From JAWKJY01 sp041393535 (GTDB lineage Bacteria > Actinomycetota > Thermoleophilia > Gaiellales > Gaiellaceae): a stretch of DNA of 64,000 nt. How positions within the stretch are numbered: position 1 is the stretch's first letter; every line of letters begins with the position of its first letter. The position numbers and the translations under genes were made by a program. The DNA lies in assembly GCA_041393535.1 (NCBI GenBank), contig JAWKJY010000010.1, positions 1-64,000 on the forward strand, written 5' to 3'. Below are positions 24,976-33,465 of the stretch, one piece after another. Below the pieces are notes generated by a model that was not told where the DNA came from, did no database searches, and was given only the letters and a program-made list of their open reading frames with translations.

Positions 24976-25185
24976 TCAGGCGCGCAGGTCGACGAGCGGC
25001 CGCGGCGCGAGGCGGCCAGCGGCGGCGTACGCGTCGAGGGCCGCCCGGGACGCGAGTGGCGCGACCGGCAGCGGGCGCGCGGTCGTCCCGAGCAAGACGC
25101 GCGCCGCGAGCGCGCGCTCGGGCGTCAGGCGCGCCCCGACGGACGGGAGGAGCTCGGTGCGGTGGGCGACCGCGGCGAGGGCCAT
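24976..25185 (-). CDS. Small hypothetical protein
   Basis: 69 aa, beginning MALAAVAHRTELLPSVGARL and ending SRAALDAYAAAGRLAPRPLV. Mixed helical composition, no motif or signal. It lies in the gap upstream of the alcohol dehydrogenase gene on the same strand. Its amino-acid usage is plausible for this genome but the ORF is short, so it may be spurious. Confidence 0.35.
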   Translation of the reverse strand: MALAAVAHRTELLPSVGARLTPERALAARVLLGTTARPLPVAPLASRAALDAYAAAGRLAPRPLVDLRA

Positions 25186-25248
25186 GCCCCAAGCGTACGC
25201 GAAAGCGGTGACCCCGCTCCCCCGCCGGAGGGACGGTCCCGCGCACGG

Positions 25249-25280
25249 GACGGCGGGCCCGCTCGCGCGGGCCCGCCGTC
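25249..25280. terminator. Terminator hairpin downstream of the large secreted-protein gene
   Basis: Near-perfect 13-bp inverted repeat GACGGCGGGCCCG / CGGGCCCGCCGTC starting 35 nt after the stop at 25315 (minus strand). Confidence 0.75.
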
Positions 25281-25314
25281 GTCCTCGCCGTGCCGCAGGC
25301 CCCGCGGCCGCCCG

Positions 25315-27636
25315 CTAGGCGAGCCTGCCGGTCCTCGCCTTCGACGTGATCGGGAGCAGGACGCCGTTCCCCGGGAACCTCGCGGTCACCTTCACCGTCC
25401 GGGCGGTCCGGCGGGCCTTCGCCGAGATCACGAGCCTCGCCGTGAAGCGGCATGCGCCCTTGCTGCGGGCGAGCGTCGGCGAGCGGGTCGCGAGCGTCCG
25501 TCTCCCCGCCTTCGCCGTGATCACGACGCGGCCGGCGCACGCGCTCGCCTTCGCCGTGCCGGCCGGGATGCCCAGCACGCCCTTCGCCGTGAAGACGTGC
25601 GGCGCCGTCGTGTCCTTCCCCGGCGTCAGGACCAGCGTGAGCCGGGTGGGCTTCACGCGGGCGGGCGCCGGCGGAGGAGCCGGCGGCGAGGCGGCCGCCG
25701 TCGTGGTGAACGTCCGGTCCGCGCCGACCACGGTCGCGAAGTCGGACTGGGCGACCGCGCGGAAGTGGACGAGCTGGCCGGGCGTCAGCGACGTGGCGAG
25801 CGCGGCGAAGGCGGCGGCGCCGACCGACGGGCCGAGCCGCTGTGCCGCCGTGGCCGTCCCGTACGCGGTGGTCGGGCCGAGCTCGAAGAGCACCCGCACC
25901 GGGCCGCCGGCCGGGTTCGCCACGCCGTTGAGCGTCGCCTGGTCGGTGCCGATGCCGGTCGCGTCGTTCGTCGTGACCGCCTCCGGCTGGAGCGCGCGGG
26001 CGAACAGCTTCTGCTGGCCGGTCGCGCCGTCCGCGAAGAGGAGGAACGGCGTGCCGACGGCGTTCCCCTGGCAGGTCGCCCCGTCCGCGTTCGTCGGGTT
26101 CGCCGTGCAGGTCGACGAGACCGGCGCGCGCAGGTCGGGAACGAGGCCGGCCGCCGAGACCGAGACGCCGCCCGGGGTGTCCAGCTTGAAGACCGGCGCC
26201 GAGGCGCCGCCCTCGAAGTGGCCGAGGAACGCCTTCTCGACGCCGCCGACGGTCTCGAGCCACGAGACGTACGGCGTGTTCCCGGAGAACGTGATGTCGG
26301 GCCGGGTCGAGTTGTTGACGGTGTTCGAGATCGGCTGCCCGGAGTTGAAGAGCTCGAAGTGGTCGCCGCCGACGAGCCGTGAGACGAAGATCGCGTGCGT
26401 CCCGCCGCCGATGTCCTCCTCCCAGACGACCCACGGCACGGTGGCCGTGCCCGGCGTCAGCGTGCCCGCCGCGACGCGCGGGTTCTCGGCGTCGTTCGTC
26501 GGCACCTTGTTCAGGGAGCAGGCGCGCTCCTGGGCCGCGGACTCCGCGCACGTGCCGAACGCGTTCGTGCCCCCGGCGCGGTCGAGCACGTTCGGCGCCT
26601 GGCCCGCGGTGCCGTTGCCCTCGATCACCCACTTGAAGCCGCCGTCGGCGGTGCCGTCGGCGACGCCCTTCGCCGCGAAGACGAGCTTCGTCCCGTCGAC
26701 GAGGCCGGTCAGCTCGGAGTCGCCTTCCTCGTACCAGACGACCCAGGGCACGGTGTCGTTCGGGCCCGTGAACGCGATGTCCGCCTCGACGCCGTCCCGG
26801 GTCGGGTCGACGTTCAGGCTCGGGTCGCCGTTCGCGACGGACGTGCCGAGGTTCGCCTGCAGGCGCTTGACGCCGACCTGCTGCCAGCAGAAGCCGTTCA
26901 CGTTGTTCCCGCTCCCCGGCGCGAAGCCCGTGCACGCCGTGCCGACCGTCGGCTGCTTGACACCCTTCGAGACGAAGATCTGGAACTCGGCGGCCGCGTT
27001 GTCGACGAAGTCGCCGTCGCGCTCCTGCCAGGCGACCCAGGGCTCGGGGTCGGCGCCGGCGACCGTTGCGCCGCCCGCGATCGCCGGGTTCTCGGCCGTC
27101 CGGTTCGGGTTGATGTTCAGCGAGGGCAGCTGGTTCGGCGCCGCGCGATCCTGGCCCGAGGGCAGCCAGAGGTTCGAGGTCGCGGCGAACCGGCTCGCGA
27201 AGATCTGCGTCGACGTGCCGAGGCCGAGGTTCGCGTTCGGCTCGTACCAGGCCACCCACGGCACCGTGCGTCCCGCCCCGGCGAAGTCGATCGCGGGTGC
27301 CTCGGCCTGCTTCGTCGGGTCGATGTTCAGCGACGCCGGGAAGCCCTCCGTCAGCCAGGCGCCGTTCTTGAACGCCCGGACGAAGATCTGCTGCGCGCCG
27401 GTCGTCTTCTGCTCGAAGGCGGCCCAGGGAACCTGGACGTTGCCCGCCGTCGTCGTGCCGCCCGCCACGTCCGAGACGCCGGCGTCGCGCGCCGGGTCGA
27501 TCGAGTTGGCCGGGTCGCTGTTCACCTGGCTGCCGTCGGCCGGCAGCGGCGCGACGGTCGCCCCCGCGGTGGCGGCGGCAGCCAGGGTCAGGGCGAGCGC
27601 GCAGAGCGCCGCGCCCCGACGGGTGCGTCGGGTCAT
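25315..27636 (-). CDS. Large secreted repeat protein, probable beta-propeller plus Ig-like C terminus
   Basis: 773 aa with an N-terminal signal (RRGAALCALALTLAAAATAGA). From residue 40 to 520 there are about six to seven repeats marked by NPxIAGG...VPWVAWYE/VWEE...IFVSR (for example VPWVAWYEPNANLGL, PWVAWQERDGDFVD, VPWVVWEEDIGGG), alternating with Asp-rich DPSLNVDPTRDG loops. The blade-like spacing suggests a beta-propeller. An FN3-like part follows (GTDQATLNGVANPAGGPVRV), then a Pro-rich linker and a basic beta domain at the C terminus. No enzyme motif. It is probably an extracellular or wall-associated protein. Signal peptide and composition support the ATG at 27636. Confidence 0.75.
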   Translation of the reverse strand: MTRRTRRGAALCALALTLAAAATAGATVAPLPADGSQVNSDPANSIDPARDAGVSDVAGGTTTAGNVQVPWAAFEQKTTGAQQIFVRAFKNGAWLTEGFPASLNIDPTKQAEAPAIDFAGAGRTVPWVAWYEPNANLGLGTSTQIFASRFAATSNLWLPSGQDRAAPNQLPSLNINPNRTAENPAIAGGATVAGADPEPWVAWQERDGDFVDNAAAEFQIFVSKGVKQPTVGTACTGFAPGSGNNVNGFCWQQVGVKRLQANLGTSVANGDPSLNVDPTRDGVEADIAFTGPNDTVPWVVWYEEGDSELTGLVDGTKLVFAAKGVADGTADGGFKWVIEGNGTAGQAPNVLDRAGGTNAFGTCAESAAQERACSLNKVPTNDAENPRVAAGTLTPGTATVPWVVWEEDIGGGTHAIFVSRLVGGDHFELFNSGQPISNTVNNSTRPDITFSGNTPYVSWLETVGGVEKAFLGHFEGGASAPVFKLDTPGGVSVSAAGLVPDLRAPVSSTCTANPTNADGATCQGNAVGTPFLLFADGATGQQKLFARALQPEAVTTNDATGIGTDQATLNGVANPAGGPVRVLFELGPTTAYGTATAAQRLGPSVGAAAFAALATSLTPGQLVHFRAVAQSDFATVVGADRTFTTTAAASPPAPPPAPARVKPTRLTLVLTPGKDTTAPHVFTAKGVLGIPAGTAKASACAGRVVITAKAGRRTLATRSPTLARSKGACRFTARLVISAKARRTARTVKVTARFPGNGVLLPITSKARTGRLA

Positions 27637-27762
27637 CCTCTTGTCCCTTCCTCGCCGTTCTCGACTCTGGCCCGCCGGGCGCGGAACTCCTCGCCGTGCG
27701 CCCGTCGTGCCCTCGCCATCCTCTACGGCCGCTCGCGCTGACCGGATTGGCGGCGGCGCAAT

Positions 27763-28842
27763 CTAGCGCGCCTGCGCGACGGCCCGCCGACCGCGCCGCT
27801 GCGTGTCGCTGCGCAGCTGGCCGCAGGCGGCGAGGACGTCCTGGCCGCGCGGCCGCCGCACCGGCGCGGTCAGCCCCGCCTCGACGAGGATGCCGGCGAA
27901 GCGCTCGACCGCCCCCGGCGGCGACGTCTCGAAGCCGGAGCCGGGCCAGGGGTTGAACGGGATCAGGTTCACCTTGGCCGGGATCCCGCGCAGCAGCGCG
28001 ACGAGGGCGCGCGCGTCGGCGGGCGCGTCGTTCACGTCCGCGAGCAGGACGTACTCGAAGACGATCCGCCGCGCGTTCGAGAGCCCCGGGTAGGTGCGGC
28101 AGGCGGCGAGCAGCTCGGCGATCGGCCAGCGGCGGTTGACCGGGACGAGCCGGTCGCGCAGCTCGTCGGTCACCGCGTGCAGGCTGATCGCGAGCATGAC
28201 GCCGGCGCGCTCGCCGAGCTCCGCGATCCGCGGCACGATCCCGGAGGTCGAGACGGTGATCCGCCGGCGGGAGAGCGCGAGCCCGGCCGGGTCGCAGGCG
28301 ACGTCGATCGCGCGCACGACCGCGTCGAGGTTGAGCAGCGGCTCGCCCATCCCCATGAAGACGACGTTCAGCGGCCGGCGGGGGCCGGCCCAGCCGCCCG
28401 TGCGGTCGCGCGCCGCGAGCACCTGCCCGAGGATCTCCCCCGCGGTCAGGTCGCGGACGCGCCCCATCGTCGCCGTCCGGCAGAAGCCGCAGCCGACCTG
28501 GCAGCCGACCTGGCTCGAGACGCAGAGGGTGGCGCGCTCGCCGGTCGGAATGTGGACGGTCTCGACCTCGGCACCGTCCGCGAGGCGGAAGAGCCACTTG
28601 CGCGTCCCGTCGGCGGCGACGTGCTCGGCGGCGATCCCCGGGCGCCCGATCGAGACGAGCGCCGCGGCCTGCGCGGCGAGCGGCCGCGAGAGGCCGGCGG
28701 CGGCCGGATCGGTCGCGCCCCGGACGTACGCGGCCGCGAAGAGGCGCGCCGCGAGGGCGGGCGGCGCGCCCGCGGCGGCCAGCGCGTCGGCCAGCTCGCC
28801 GCGCGTCCGCCCGAGCAGCTCGATGGGCTGCGGCTCCGCCAC
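27763..28842 (-). CDS. rlmN: 23S rRNA/tRNA adenine-C2 methyltransferase RlmN (copy 1)
   Basis: 359 aa radical-SAM enzyme. Iron-sulfur motif CQVGCGFC (CxxxCxxC), FMGMGEPLLN, SLHAVTDELRDRLVPVN, VFEYVLLADVND and the C-terminal RGQDVLAACGQL with the second catalytic Cys; an upstream Cys in LCVSSQVG completes the pattern. RlmN methylates A2503 of 23S rRNA and A37 of some tRNAs. GTG at 28842 shares its first base with the stop of yjbQ (TAGTG), so the genes are coupled. A second rlmN-like gene lies at 45588. This copy is more divergent in its N terminus (MAEPQPIELLGRTRGELADA). Confidence 0.92.
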   Translation of the reverse strand: MAEPQPIELLGRTRGELADALAAAGAPPALAARLFAAAYVRGATDPAAAGLSRPLAAQAAALVSIGRPGIAAEHVAADGTRKWLFRLADGAEVETVHIPTGERATLCVSSQVGCQVGCGFCRTATMGRVRDLTAGEILGQVLAARDRTGGWAGPRRPLNVVFMGMGEPLLNLDAVVRAIDVACDPAGLALSRRRITVSTSGIVPRIAELGERAGVMLAISLHAVTDELRDRLVPVNRRWPIAELLAACRTYPGLSNARRIVFEYVLLADVNDAPADARALVALLRGIPAKVNLIPFNPWPGSGFETSPPGAVERFAGILVEAGLTAPVRRPRGQDVLAACGQLRSDTQRRGRRAVAQAR

Positions 28843-29255
28843 TACTCGCCGATCGCCTTGAGCACGACGCGCTTGCGCCGCCGTCCGTCGAACTCGGCGT
28901 AGAAGACGCGCTCCCACGGCCCGAGGTCGAGCCGCCCGTCGGTGATCGGGAGGACGACCTGGTGGCTCATCAGGTGGCGCTTCAGGTGCGCGTCCGCGTT
29001 GTCCTCGCCCACGTTGTGGCGGTACTGCGCGGTCGGCGCGTGCGGGGCGAGCCGCTCGAGCCAGTCGTCGATGTCCTGCAGCAGCCCCGACTCGTGGTCG
29101 TTGACGAAGATCGCCGCCGTGATGTGCATCGGGTTCGCGAGGCAGAGCCCGTGCTGGATCCCGGAGCGGGACACGAACTCCTCGATCCGGTCGGTGATGT
29201 CGACGTAGTCGCGCCGCGTCGAGGTCTCGAACCAGAGGTACTCGGTCGCGTACAT
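28842..29255 (-). CDS. YjbQ/UPF0047 family protein
   Basis: 137 aa, typical family length. TRRDYVDITDRIEEFVSRSG, GLCLANPMHITAAIFVNDHE, GEDNADAHLKRHLMSHQVVL and LGPWERVFYAEFDGRRRKRV. The conserved His and Asp residues (HITAA, DAHLKRHL) form the metal/phosphate pocket of this family. Some members have thiamine-phosphate-synthase activity in vitro; the physiological role is unclear. ATG 29255 is preceded by TAGCCT 6 nt upstream, with no ribosome-binding site. The stop overlaps the rlmN start. Confidence 0.9.
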   Translation of the reverse strand: MYATEYLWFETSTRRDYVDITDRIEEFVSRSGIQHGLCLANPMHITAAIFVNDHESGLLQDIDDWLERLAPHAPTAQYRHNVGEDNADAHLKRHLMSHQVVLPITDGRLDLGPWERVFYAEFDGRRRKRVVLKAIGE

Positions 29256-29261
29256 GCGCTG

Positions 29262-29267
29262 AGGCTA
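29262..29267 (-). promoter_or_regulatory. -10 element TAGCCT, leaderless start
   Basis: TAGCCT on the minus strand 6 nt before the yjbQ ATG; no Shine-Dalgarno. Confidence 0.55.
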
Positions 29268-29313
29268 GCGCGGGCGGCCGGGCGGGAGCGGCCCCGCCCG
29301 GCCGCCCGGCGGC

Positions 29314-29937
29314 TCAGCTGCCGGCCGGGCTCGCGTCGTCCCCGGCGTCGTCCTCGGCGAGGATGCCGTAGAGGCTGCGCCGCGTCGCGCGCAGGGTCTC
29401 CTGGGCGCGGCGAACCTGCTCGTCGGTGCCGGCGTGGGCGACCTGACGCGTCGCGGCCAGCACCTGCATGGCGAGGTCGCGCAGGGCGACGAGCGGCTCG
29501 TCGGCCTCGTCGCGGACGGCCTCCCACGGCGCCGGCCCGGCGGCCGCCGCCTCGGCCCGACCCGCCTCGGTCAGCTGGAAGACGCGCTTCCCGTCCCCCG
29601 CGGCCGCCTCGACGAGGCCCTCGTCCTCCAGCTGCTGGAGCGTCGGGTAGACGGAGCCCGGGCTCGGGCGCCAGACGCCGCCCGTCCGCTCGGCCAGCTC
29701 CCGCATGATCTGGTAGCCGTGCATCGGCTCCTCGGCGAGCAGGGCGACGATCGCCGCGCGGATGTCGCCGCGGCCCATGCGCCTGCCGGGCCCGAAGGCT
29801 CCCGGGCCGAGGCCGAAGCCGCCCGGCCCGCCGGGCCCCCAGGGGCCGCGCCGGCGCCGTCGGTGGCCGGTCATGAAGCGGGGCCCGCAGCGGCCGAGCC
29901 GGTGCCCCTCGAACGTCGTGATGGCGATGGCAGTCAC
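29314..29937 (-). CDS. PadR-family transcriptional regulator with Gly/Arg-rich N terminus
   Basis: 207 aa. Winged helix at about residues 55-130: RAAIVALLAEEPMHGYQIMR, SPGSVYPTLQQLEDEGLVEA, GKRVFQLTEAGRAEA. A C-terminal helical segment (RRAQETLRATRRSLYGIL) follows for dimerisation. The first 55 residues include RRRRRGPWGPGGPGGFGLGP, an extension common in a subgroup of actinobacterial PadR proteins. GTG at 29937 is chosen because AAGGAG lies 5 nt upstream; the GTG at 29943 overlaps that site. It is probably autoregulated via the palindrome at 29965-29976. Effector unknown. Confidence 0.9.
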   Translation of the reverse strand: MTAIAITTFEGHRLGRCGPRFMTGHRRRRRGPWGPGGPGGFGLGPGAFGPGRRMGRGDIRAAIVALLAEEPMHGYQIMRELAERTGGVWRPSPGSVYPTLQQLEDEGLVEAAAGDGKRVFQLTEAGRAEAAAAGPAPWEAVRDEADEPLVALRDLAMQVLAATRQVAHAGTDEQVRRAQETLRATRRSLYGILAEDDAGDDASPAGS

Positions 29938-29964
29938 GAGCACTCCTTCGTGTCGTCATCTATA

Positions 29965-29976
29965 GCGATATATCGC
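29965..29976. promoter_or_regulatory. Palindromic operator candidate for PadR
   Basis: GCGATATATCGC, a perfect 12-bp AT-centred palindrome in a GC-rich genome, 28 nt upstream of the padR start and between it and the divergent secreted-protein gene at 30036. PadR regulators typically bind such sites near their own promoter. Confidence 0.65.
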
Positions 29977-30023
29977 AATGTACCCGAAACGATCGTCCAC
30001 GAGAGGCCGGCGGACGGCGGAGC

Positions 30024-30029
30024 TAGCCT
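30024..30029 (+). promoter_or_regulatory. -10 element TAGCCT, leaderless start
   Basis: TAGCCT 6 nt before the ATG at 30036; no Shine-Dalgarno. Confidence 0.55.
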
Positions 30030-30035
30030 GCAGCC

Positions 30036-30518
30036 ATGCAGACCCGCACGCGCGTCCTCACCCTCGCGGCCGCCGGGGCCGCCACCCTCGCGGTCGCCGT
30101 CCCGGCCGCCCAGGGCACGATCGTCCCCCAGCAGGGCATGGCCGGCGTGAAGCTCGGCATGTCGCAGGCGAAGGTGCAGGGCGTGCTCGGCCAGCCGCTG
30201 CGCGCCGCGACCGGGTCGAACGACTTCGGCCCGTACACCCAGCTCTTCTACCCGTACCGGGTCGTCGTCACCTTCCAGGGCAATGCGGGCGCGACCGCCG
30301 TCTCCACCTCGGGCGTCCGCGAGCGGACGGCGAAGGGCGCGGGCGTCGGCTCGACCGAGGCGCGGCTGAAGGCGGCCCACCCCGCGCTCGTCTGCGAGAC
30401 GTTCGTCGGCACGCGCAGCTGCCACCTCGGCTCGTTCCTCCCCGGCAAGCGCGTCACGGACTTCCTGCTGCGCAAGGGGAAGGTCGTCCGCGTCACCGTG
30501 GGCGTCGTGATCGACTAG
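30036..30518 (+). CDS. Small secreted protein with BamE/SmpA-like repeat
   Basis: 160 aa. A signal peptide (RVLTLAAAGAATLAVAVPAAQG) is followed by MAGVKLGMSQAKVQGVLGQP, the G(x)nGMs.aeVq.vLG.P motif seen in BamE/SmpA-like folds, then QLFYPYRVVVTFQGN and a second, weaker copy (VGSTEARLKAAHPALVCETF). Two Cys near VCETFVGTRSC may form a disulphide. The function in a monoderm-type genome is unknown. The transcript is probably leaderless and may be influenced by the PadR palindrome 60 nt upstream. Confidence 0.75.
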   Translation: MQTRTRVLTLAAAGAATLAVAVPAAQGTIVPQQGMAGVKLGMSQAKVQGVLGQPLRAATGSNDFGPYTQLFYPYRVVVTFQGNAGATAVSTSGVRERTAKGAGVGSTEARLKAAHPALVCETFVGTRSCHLGSFLPGKRVTDFLLRKGKVVRVTVGVVID

Positions 30519-30523
30519 CGCGC

Positions 30524-31006
30524 GTGGACGCCTGGCGCGCGTTCGACAGGGAGGTCGCACGCTGGCGGCTCGGCGAGGTCACCGACGACGACCTCGCACA
30601 CGCGGCCGGGGTCGCGCTCGCCGACGGCGCCGACGCGCCCGGGCTCGTCGAGCTCGCGATCGGCAAGGGCTCCTGGGAGGTCTCGGCCGCGCTGCGCCGG
30701 CTCCTTGCCGGGCGCGGGGTCGACCTCCCGGACGAGCCGGAGGCCATCCGGCTCCTCGTGGTCGACGTCGCGGAGCGGCTCGAGGTGGGGACGATCGAGC
30801 CGGGGCCGGCGCTCCACGCACTCTGGGCGCTGGCGTGGCGCGCGATCCAGCTGCCGATCGCGGACGACCTGCTGCCCTTCTACCTCTTCCAGGAAGACCT
30901 CGACGAGGCACGGGGGACGCCCGCAGCGCTTCGGGACGAGACGCTGGCGGCCGCCCGCGAGCTGCTCGCCCGCTGGCCGGACAGGCGGCCAGGCGCAGCC
31001 GGCTAA
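30524..31006 (+). CDS. Hypothetical soluble protein
   Basis: 160 aa from GTG 30524, only 5 nt after the previous stop. Composition is protein-like and largely helical: VDAWRAFDREVARWRLGEVT, APGLVELAIGKGSWEVSAAL, LHALWALAWRAIQLPIADDL, PFYLFQEDLDEARGTP. No motif, signal or membrane segment. It may be co-transcribed with the secreted protein at 30036. Not recognised. Confidence 0.6.
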   Translation: MDAWRAFDREVARWRLGEVTDDDLAHAAGVALADGADAPGLVELAIGKGSWEVSAALRRLLAGRGVDLPDEPEAIRLLVVDVAERLEVGTIEPGPALHALWALAWRAIQLPIADDLLPFYLFQEDLDEARGTPAALRDETLAAARELLARWPDRRPGAAG

Positions 31007-31069
31007 AGGATCCGCCGCTGCCGGCGCATCATTCCGTCGAGCACGTCCGGCCCACGAGGGGAGCCACCG

Positions 31070-32248
31070 ATGCGCCGCCGTTCGATCCGTCCCCTGCTCG
31101 GCCTCGTCGCGGCCGCGAGCGCCCTGCTCGCCGTGGCGCCCGTCCGGGCGAGCGTCCCGACGGTCGTGGGCGCCCGCCCGGCCGAGCAGGCGGCGGTCGA
31201 CGCGACGCTGCGACGGTTCGGCGCGATGGGCGCGGTCGAGATCTCCTTCGCGACCGAGACCAGGCAGGGCGTCGGACGCGGACGCGTCGTCGGGGTGCGC
31301 TGCACGCCGGGGCGCACCGTCTGGACGACGATCGCGCGACGGTGGAACGCGTCAGTCCTCGCCGGCGAGATCGCCCGACGCCTGCGCGACGCAGGCGTCC
31401 GCGTGGTCGGGCTCGGCCCGGCGAACGCGCCCTGCGGGGCCTACGCCGTCGCGCGGTCGAGCCCGAGCGCGCCGTTCGCGAGCGATCCGCCCGCGTTCCC
31501 GAGCCCGGCGGCGCTCCGGGCCCGCATGATCGAGCGGGCGGCCGCGGCCGGCCTGCGGCTGCGCAAGGTCGAGGCGCGGGGGATCGACGGCGCCGCCGTG
31601 CACGTCCTCGTGCGTCTTCGCGAGGAGCAGCTCCTCGACCGCTCGGCGCATGGCTGGATCTCCACCCTGATCCCGGAGATCGACGACGACGATCCCGGCA
31701 ACGCCTACTCGGCGCTGCTCGCGGTCGAGTCGCCGGACGGGCGCCGGCTCTACGCGTACGCGTACGAGGTGACCGCGAACGCGGGCAACGTCGGCCCGTT
31801 CGGCGGGATCGCCGAGGCGCCCGCGGCCCGGCCCGCGATCCCGGCCCTCTACGCCGGCGCGACCCGCCTGGAGATCACGTACCGGAGCTTCCGGCCGGGG
31901 TACGAGCGCACGAGCCAGGGCGTCCTGGACTGCGCCGACCCCGCACGCGCTGGCGCTTGCGACCGCGTTCTACGCCATCGCTGGGAGTACCTCGTCCCCG
32001 TCCCGACCGACAACCAGTGCACCGGGATCGACGGCGACGTCGTCTCGATCGTCGGGACCTTCGGCGGCATCCCGGTCGAGGCGAGGTACGGCGAGTGCTC
32101 CTCCCGGCCGCTGGACCTGTGGCGGCATCTGGTCGACGAGCCGCGGAGCGGCCGGGCCAGAGCCGGCCGCGCGGCTCAGACGAGCGCGGCCGCCGCGTCG
32201 AGCCGCGCGAGCGACTCCTCGCGGCCGAGCAGCTCGATCGACTCGTAG
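31070..32248 (+). CDS. Secreted protein of unknown function, C terminus doubtful
   Basis: 392 aa as read. Signal segment RPLLGLVAAASALLAVAPVRA, then a globular region with four scattered Cys residues, LDRSAHGWISTLIPEIDDDD, YAYAYEVTANAGNVGPFGGI and CTGIDGDVVSIVGTFGGIPV. No known domain. ATG 31070 is preceded by GAGGGGAGCCACCG. The last 31 residues (after about GRARAGRA) are low-complexity Ser/Ala and overlap the end of gltX by 73 bp and a terminator hairpin at 32148-32170. The natural stop was therefore probably lost to a small indel or the extension is meaningless. Confidence 0.65.
   Translation: MRRRSIRPLLGLVAAASALLAVAPVRASVPTVVGARPAEQAAVDATLRRFGAMGAVEISFATETRQGVGRGRVVGVRCTPGRTVWTTIARRWNASVLAGEIARRLRDAGVRVVGLGPANAPCGAYAVARSSPSAPFASDPPAFPSPAALRARMIERAAAAGLRLRKVEARGIDGAAVHVLVRLREEQLLDRSAHGWISTLIPEIDDDDPGNAYSALLAVESPDGRRLYAYAYEVTANAGNVGPFGGIAEAPAARPAIPALYAGATRLEITYRSFRPGYERTSQGVLDCADPARAGACDRVLRHRWEYLVPVPTDNQCTGIDGDVVSIVGTFGGIPVEARYGECSSRPLDLWRHLVDEPRSGRARAGRAAQTSAAAASSRASDSSRPSSSIDS
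32148..32170. terminator. Terminator hairpin of gltX, inside the 3' end of the facing ORF
   Basis: GCGGCCGG (32148-32155) and CCGGCCGC (32163-32170) form a perfect 8-bp stem 6 nt beyond the gltX stop at 32176. Confidence 0.55.
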
Positions 32249-33441
32249 AGCCCGGGCGAGACGCGGGAGCCCGTGAGCGCGACGCGGATCGGCTGGAACG
32301 CGTTCCGGGGCTTCAGGCCGAGCGTCTCGCAGACGCCCTTGAGCGCGCCCTCGATCGTCTCCGTCGCGAACGGCTCGAGATCGGCGAGCGCCGCCCGGGC
32401 CGCCGGGAGCACCTGCGCGGCGGCGTCGCCGAGCTGGGCCGGGTCGGGCGCGACCGGGCCGAAGAGGAAGCCCGCGAAGCCGGCGAACTCGCCGAGCGTC
32501 GCGATCTTCTCCTGGCAGAGCGGCGCGGCGGCCCTGATCGTCGCCTCGTCGCCCGCGAAGCCGGACTCGGCGAGGTAGGCCACGAGCCGGTCGGCGTAGG
32601 CGTCGGGCGCCAGCTCGCGCAGGTAGACGCCGTTCAGCCAACGCAGCTTGTCGTAGTCGAAGGTCGCGGGGCTCGCGCCGACGCGCTCGAGCGAGAAGTG
32701 GCGGACGAGCTCGTCCTTCGGGATCACCGTCGTCTCGGCGTCGAGGCTCCAGCCGAGCAGCGCGAGGTAGTTCATCAGCGCCTCGGGCAGGTAGCCCTCG
32801 CTGCGGAACTCCTCGACCGAGACGGCGCCGTGGCGCTTCGAGAGCTTCTTCCCGTCGGTGCCGAAGACGTTCGGCAGGTGCGCGTAGACGGGCGGCTCGA
32901 CGCCCATCGCCCGCAGCACGAGGATCTGCTTCGGCGTGTTCGAGACGTGGTCCTCGCCCCGGATGACATGCGTGACCGCCATGTCGGCGTCGTCGACGGG
33001 CGCCGCGAAGTTGTACGTGGGGCGACCGTCCGAGCGGAGCAGGACGAGGTCCTCGATCGTCTCGTTCGGCACCTCGATCCGCCCCTTGACCGCGTCGTCC
33101 CAGGCGGTCGTCCCCTCGTCCGGGGCACGGAAGCGGATCGCGCCCTCGTCCTCGTAGGCGGCGCCGCGCGCGAGCAGCTCGCGGGCGACCTCCTGGTGGC
33201 GGGCCATGTTGTCGAGCTGGTAGGTCGGCTCCTCGTCCCAGTCGAGGCCCAGCCAGGCGAGCGAGCGCAGGATCTGGTCGGTCGCCTCGGCCACCTCGCG
33301 GCTCGTGTCCGTGTTCTCGATCCGGAGCAGGAACGCGCCCTGCTCGTGGCGGGCCACGAGCCAGTTGAAGAGCGCGGTGCGCACGCCGCCGATGTGGAGG
33401 AAGCCGGTCGGGCTCGGCGCGAAGCGGACGCGGACGGACAT
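32176..33441 (-). CDS. gltX: Compact glutamyl-tRNA synthetase
   Basis: 421 aa, about 50 shorter than usual GluRS. HIGH-type motif in FAPSPTGFLHIGGVRTALFN, KMSKS-type motif in DGKKLSKRHGAVS, plus YNFAAPVDDADMAVTHVIRG. It charges tRNA with glutamate. The sequence runs from LLARGAAYEDEGAIRF directly into RAPDEGTTAWDD, so about 40 residues of the connective region that often hold the zinc-binding Cys cluster are missing. All catalytic parts remain. ATG 33441 has TAGCAT 9 nt upstream on its strand; no ribosome-binding site is visible. Divergent from the OsmC gene. Confidence 0.93.
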   Translation of the reverse strand: MSVRVRFAPSPTGFLHIGGVRTALFNWLVARHEQGAFLLRIENTDTSREVAEATDQILRSLAWLGLDWDEEPTYQLDNMARHQEVARELLARGAAYEDEGAIRFRAPDEGTTAWDDAVKGRIEVPNETIEDLVLLRSDGRPTYNFAAPVDDADMAVTHVIRGEDHVSNTPKQILVLRAMGVEPPVYAHLPNVFGTDGKKLSKRHGAVSVEEFRSEGYLPEALMNYLALLGWSLDAETTVIPKDELVRHFSLERVGASPATFDYDKLRWLNGVYLRELAPDAYADRLVAYLAESGFAGDEATIRAAAPLCQEKIATLGEFAGFAGFLFGPVAPDPAQLGDAAAQVLPAARAALADLEPFATETIEGALKGVCETLGLKPRNAFQPIRVALTGSRVSPGLYESIELLGREESLARLDAAAALV

Positions 33442-33450
33442 CGCGCGCCA

Positions 33451-33456
33451 ATGCTA
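33451..33456 (-). promoter_or_regulatory. -10 element TAGCAT of gltX
   Basis: TAGCAT on the minus strand, 9 nt before the gltX ATG, without a Shine-Dalgarno. Confidence 0.45.
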
Positions 33457-33465
33457 CGTGCCGGC

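Noticed and set aside
24923..28597. 1224-codon minus-strand frame
   Set aside because: Spans rlmN, the large secreted protein and intergenic DNA in the wrong frame; composition is not protein-like.
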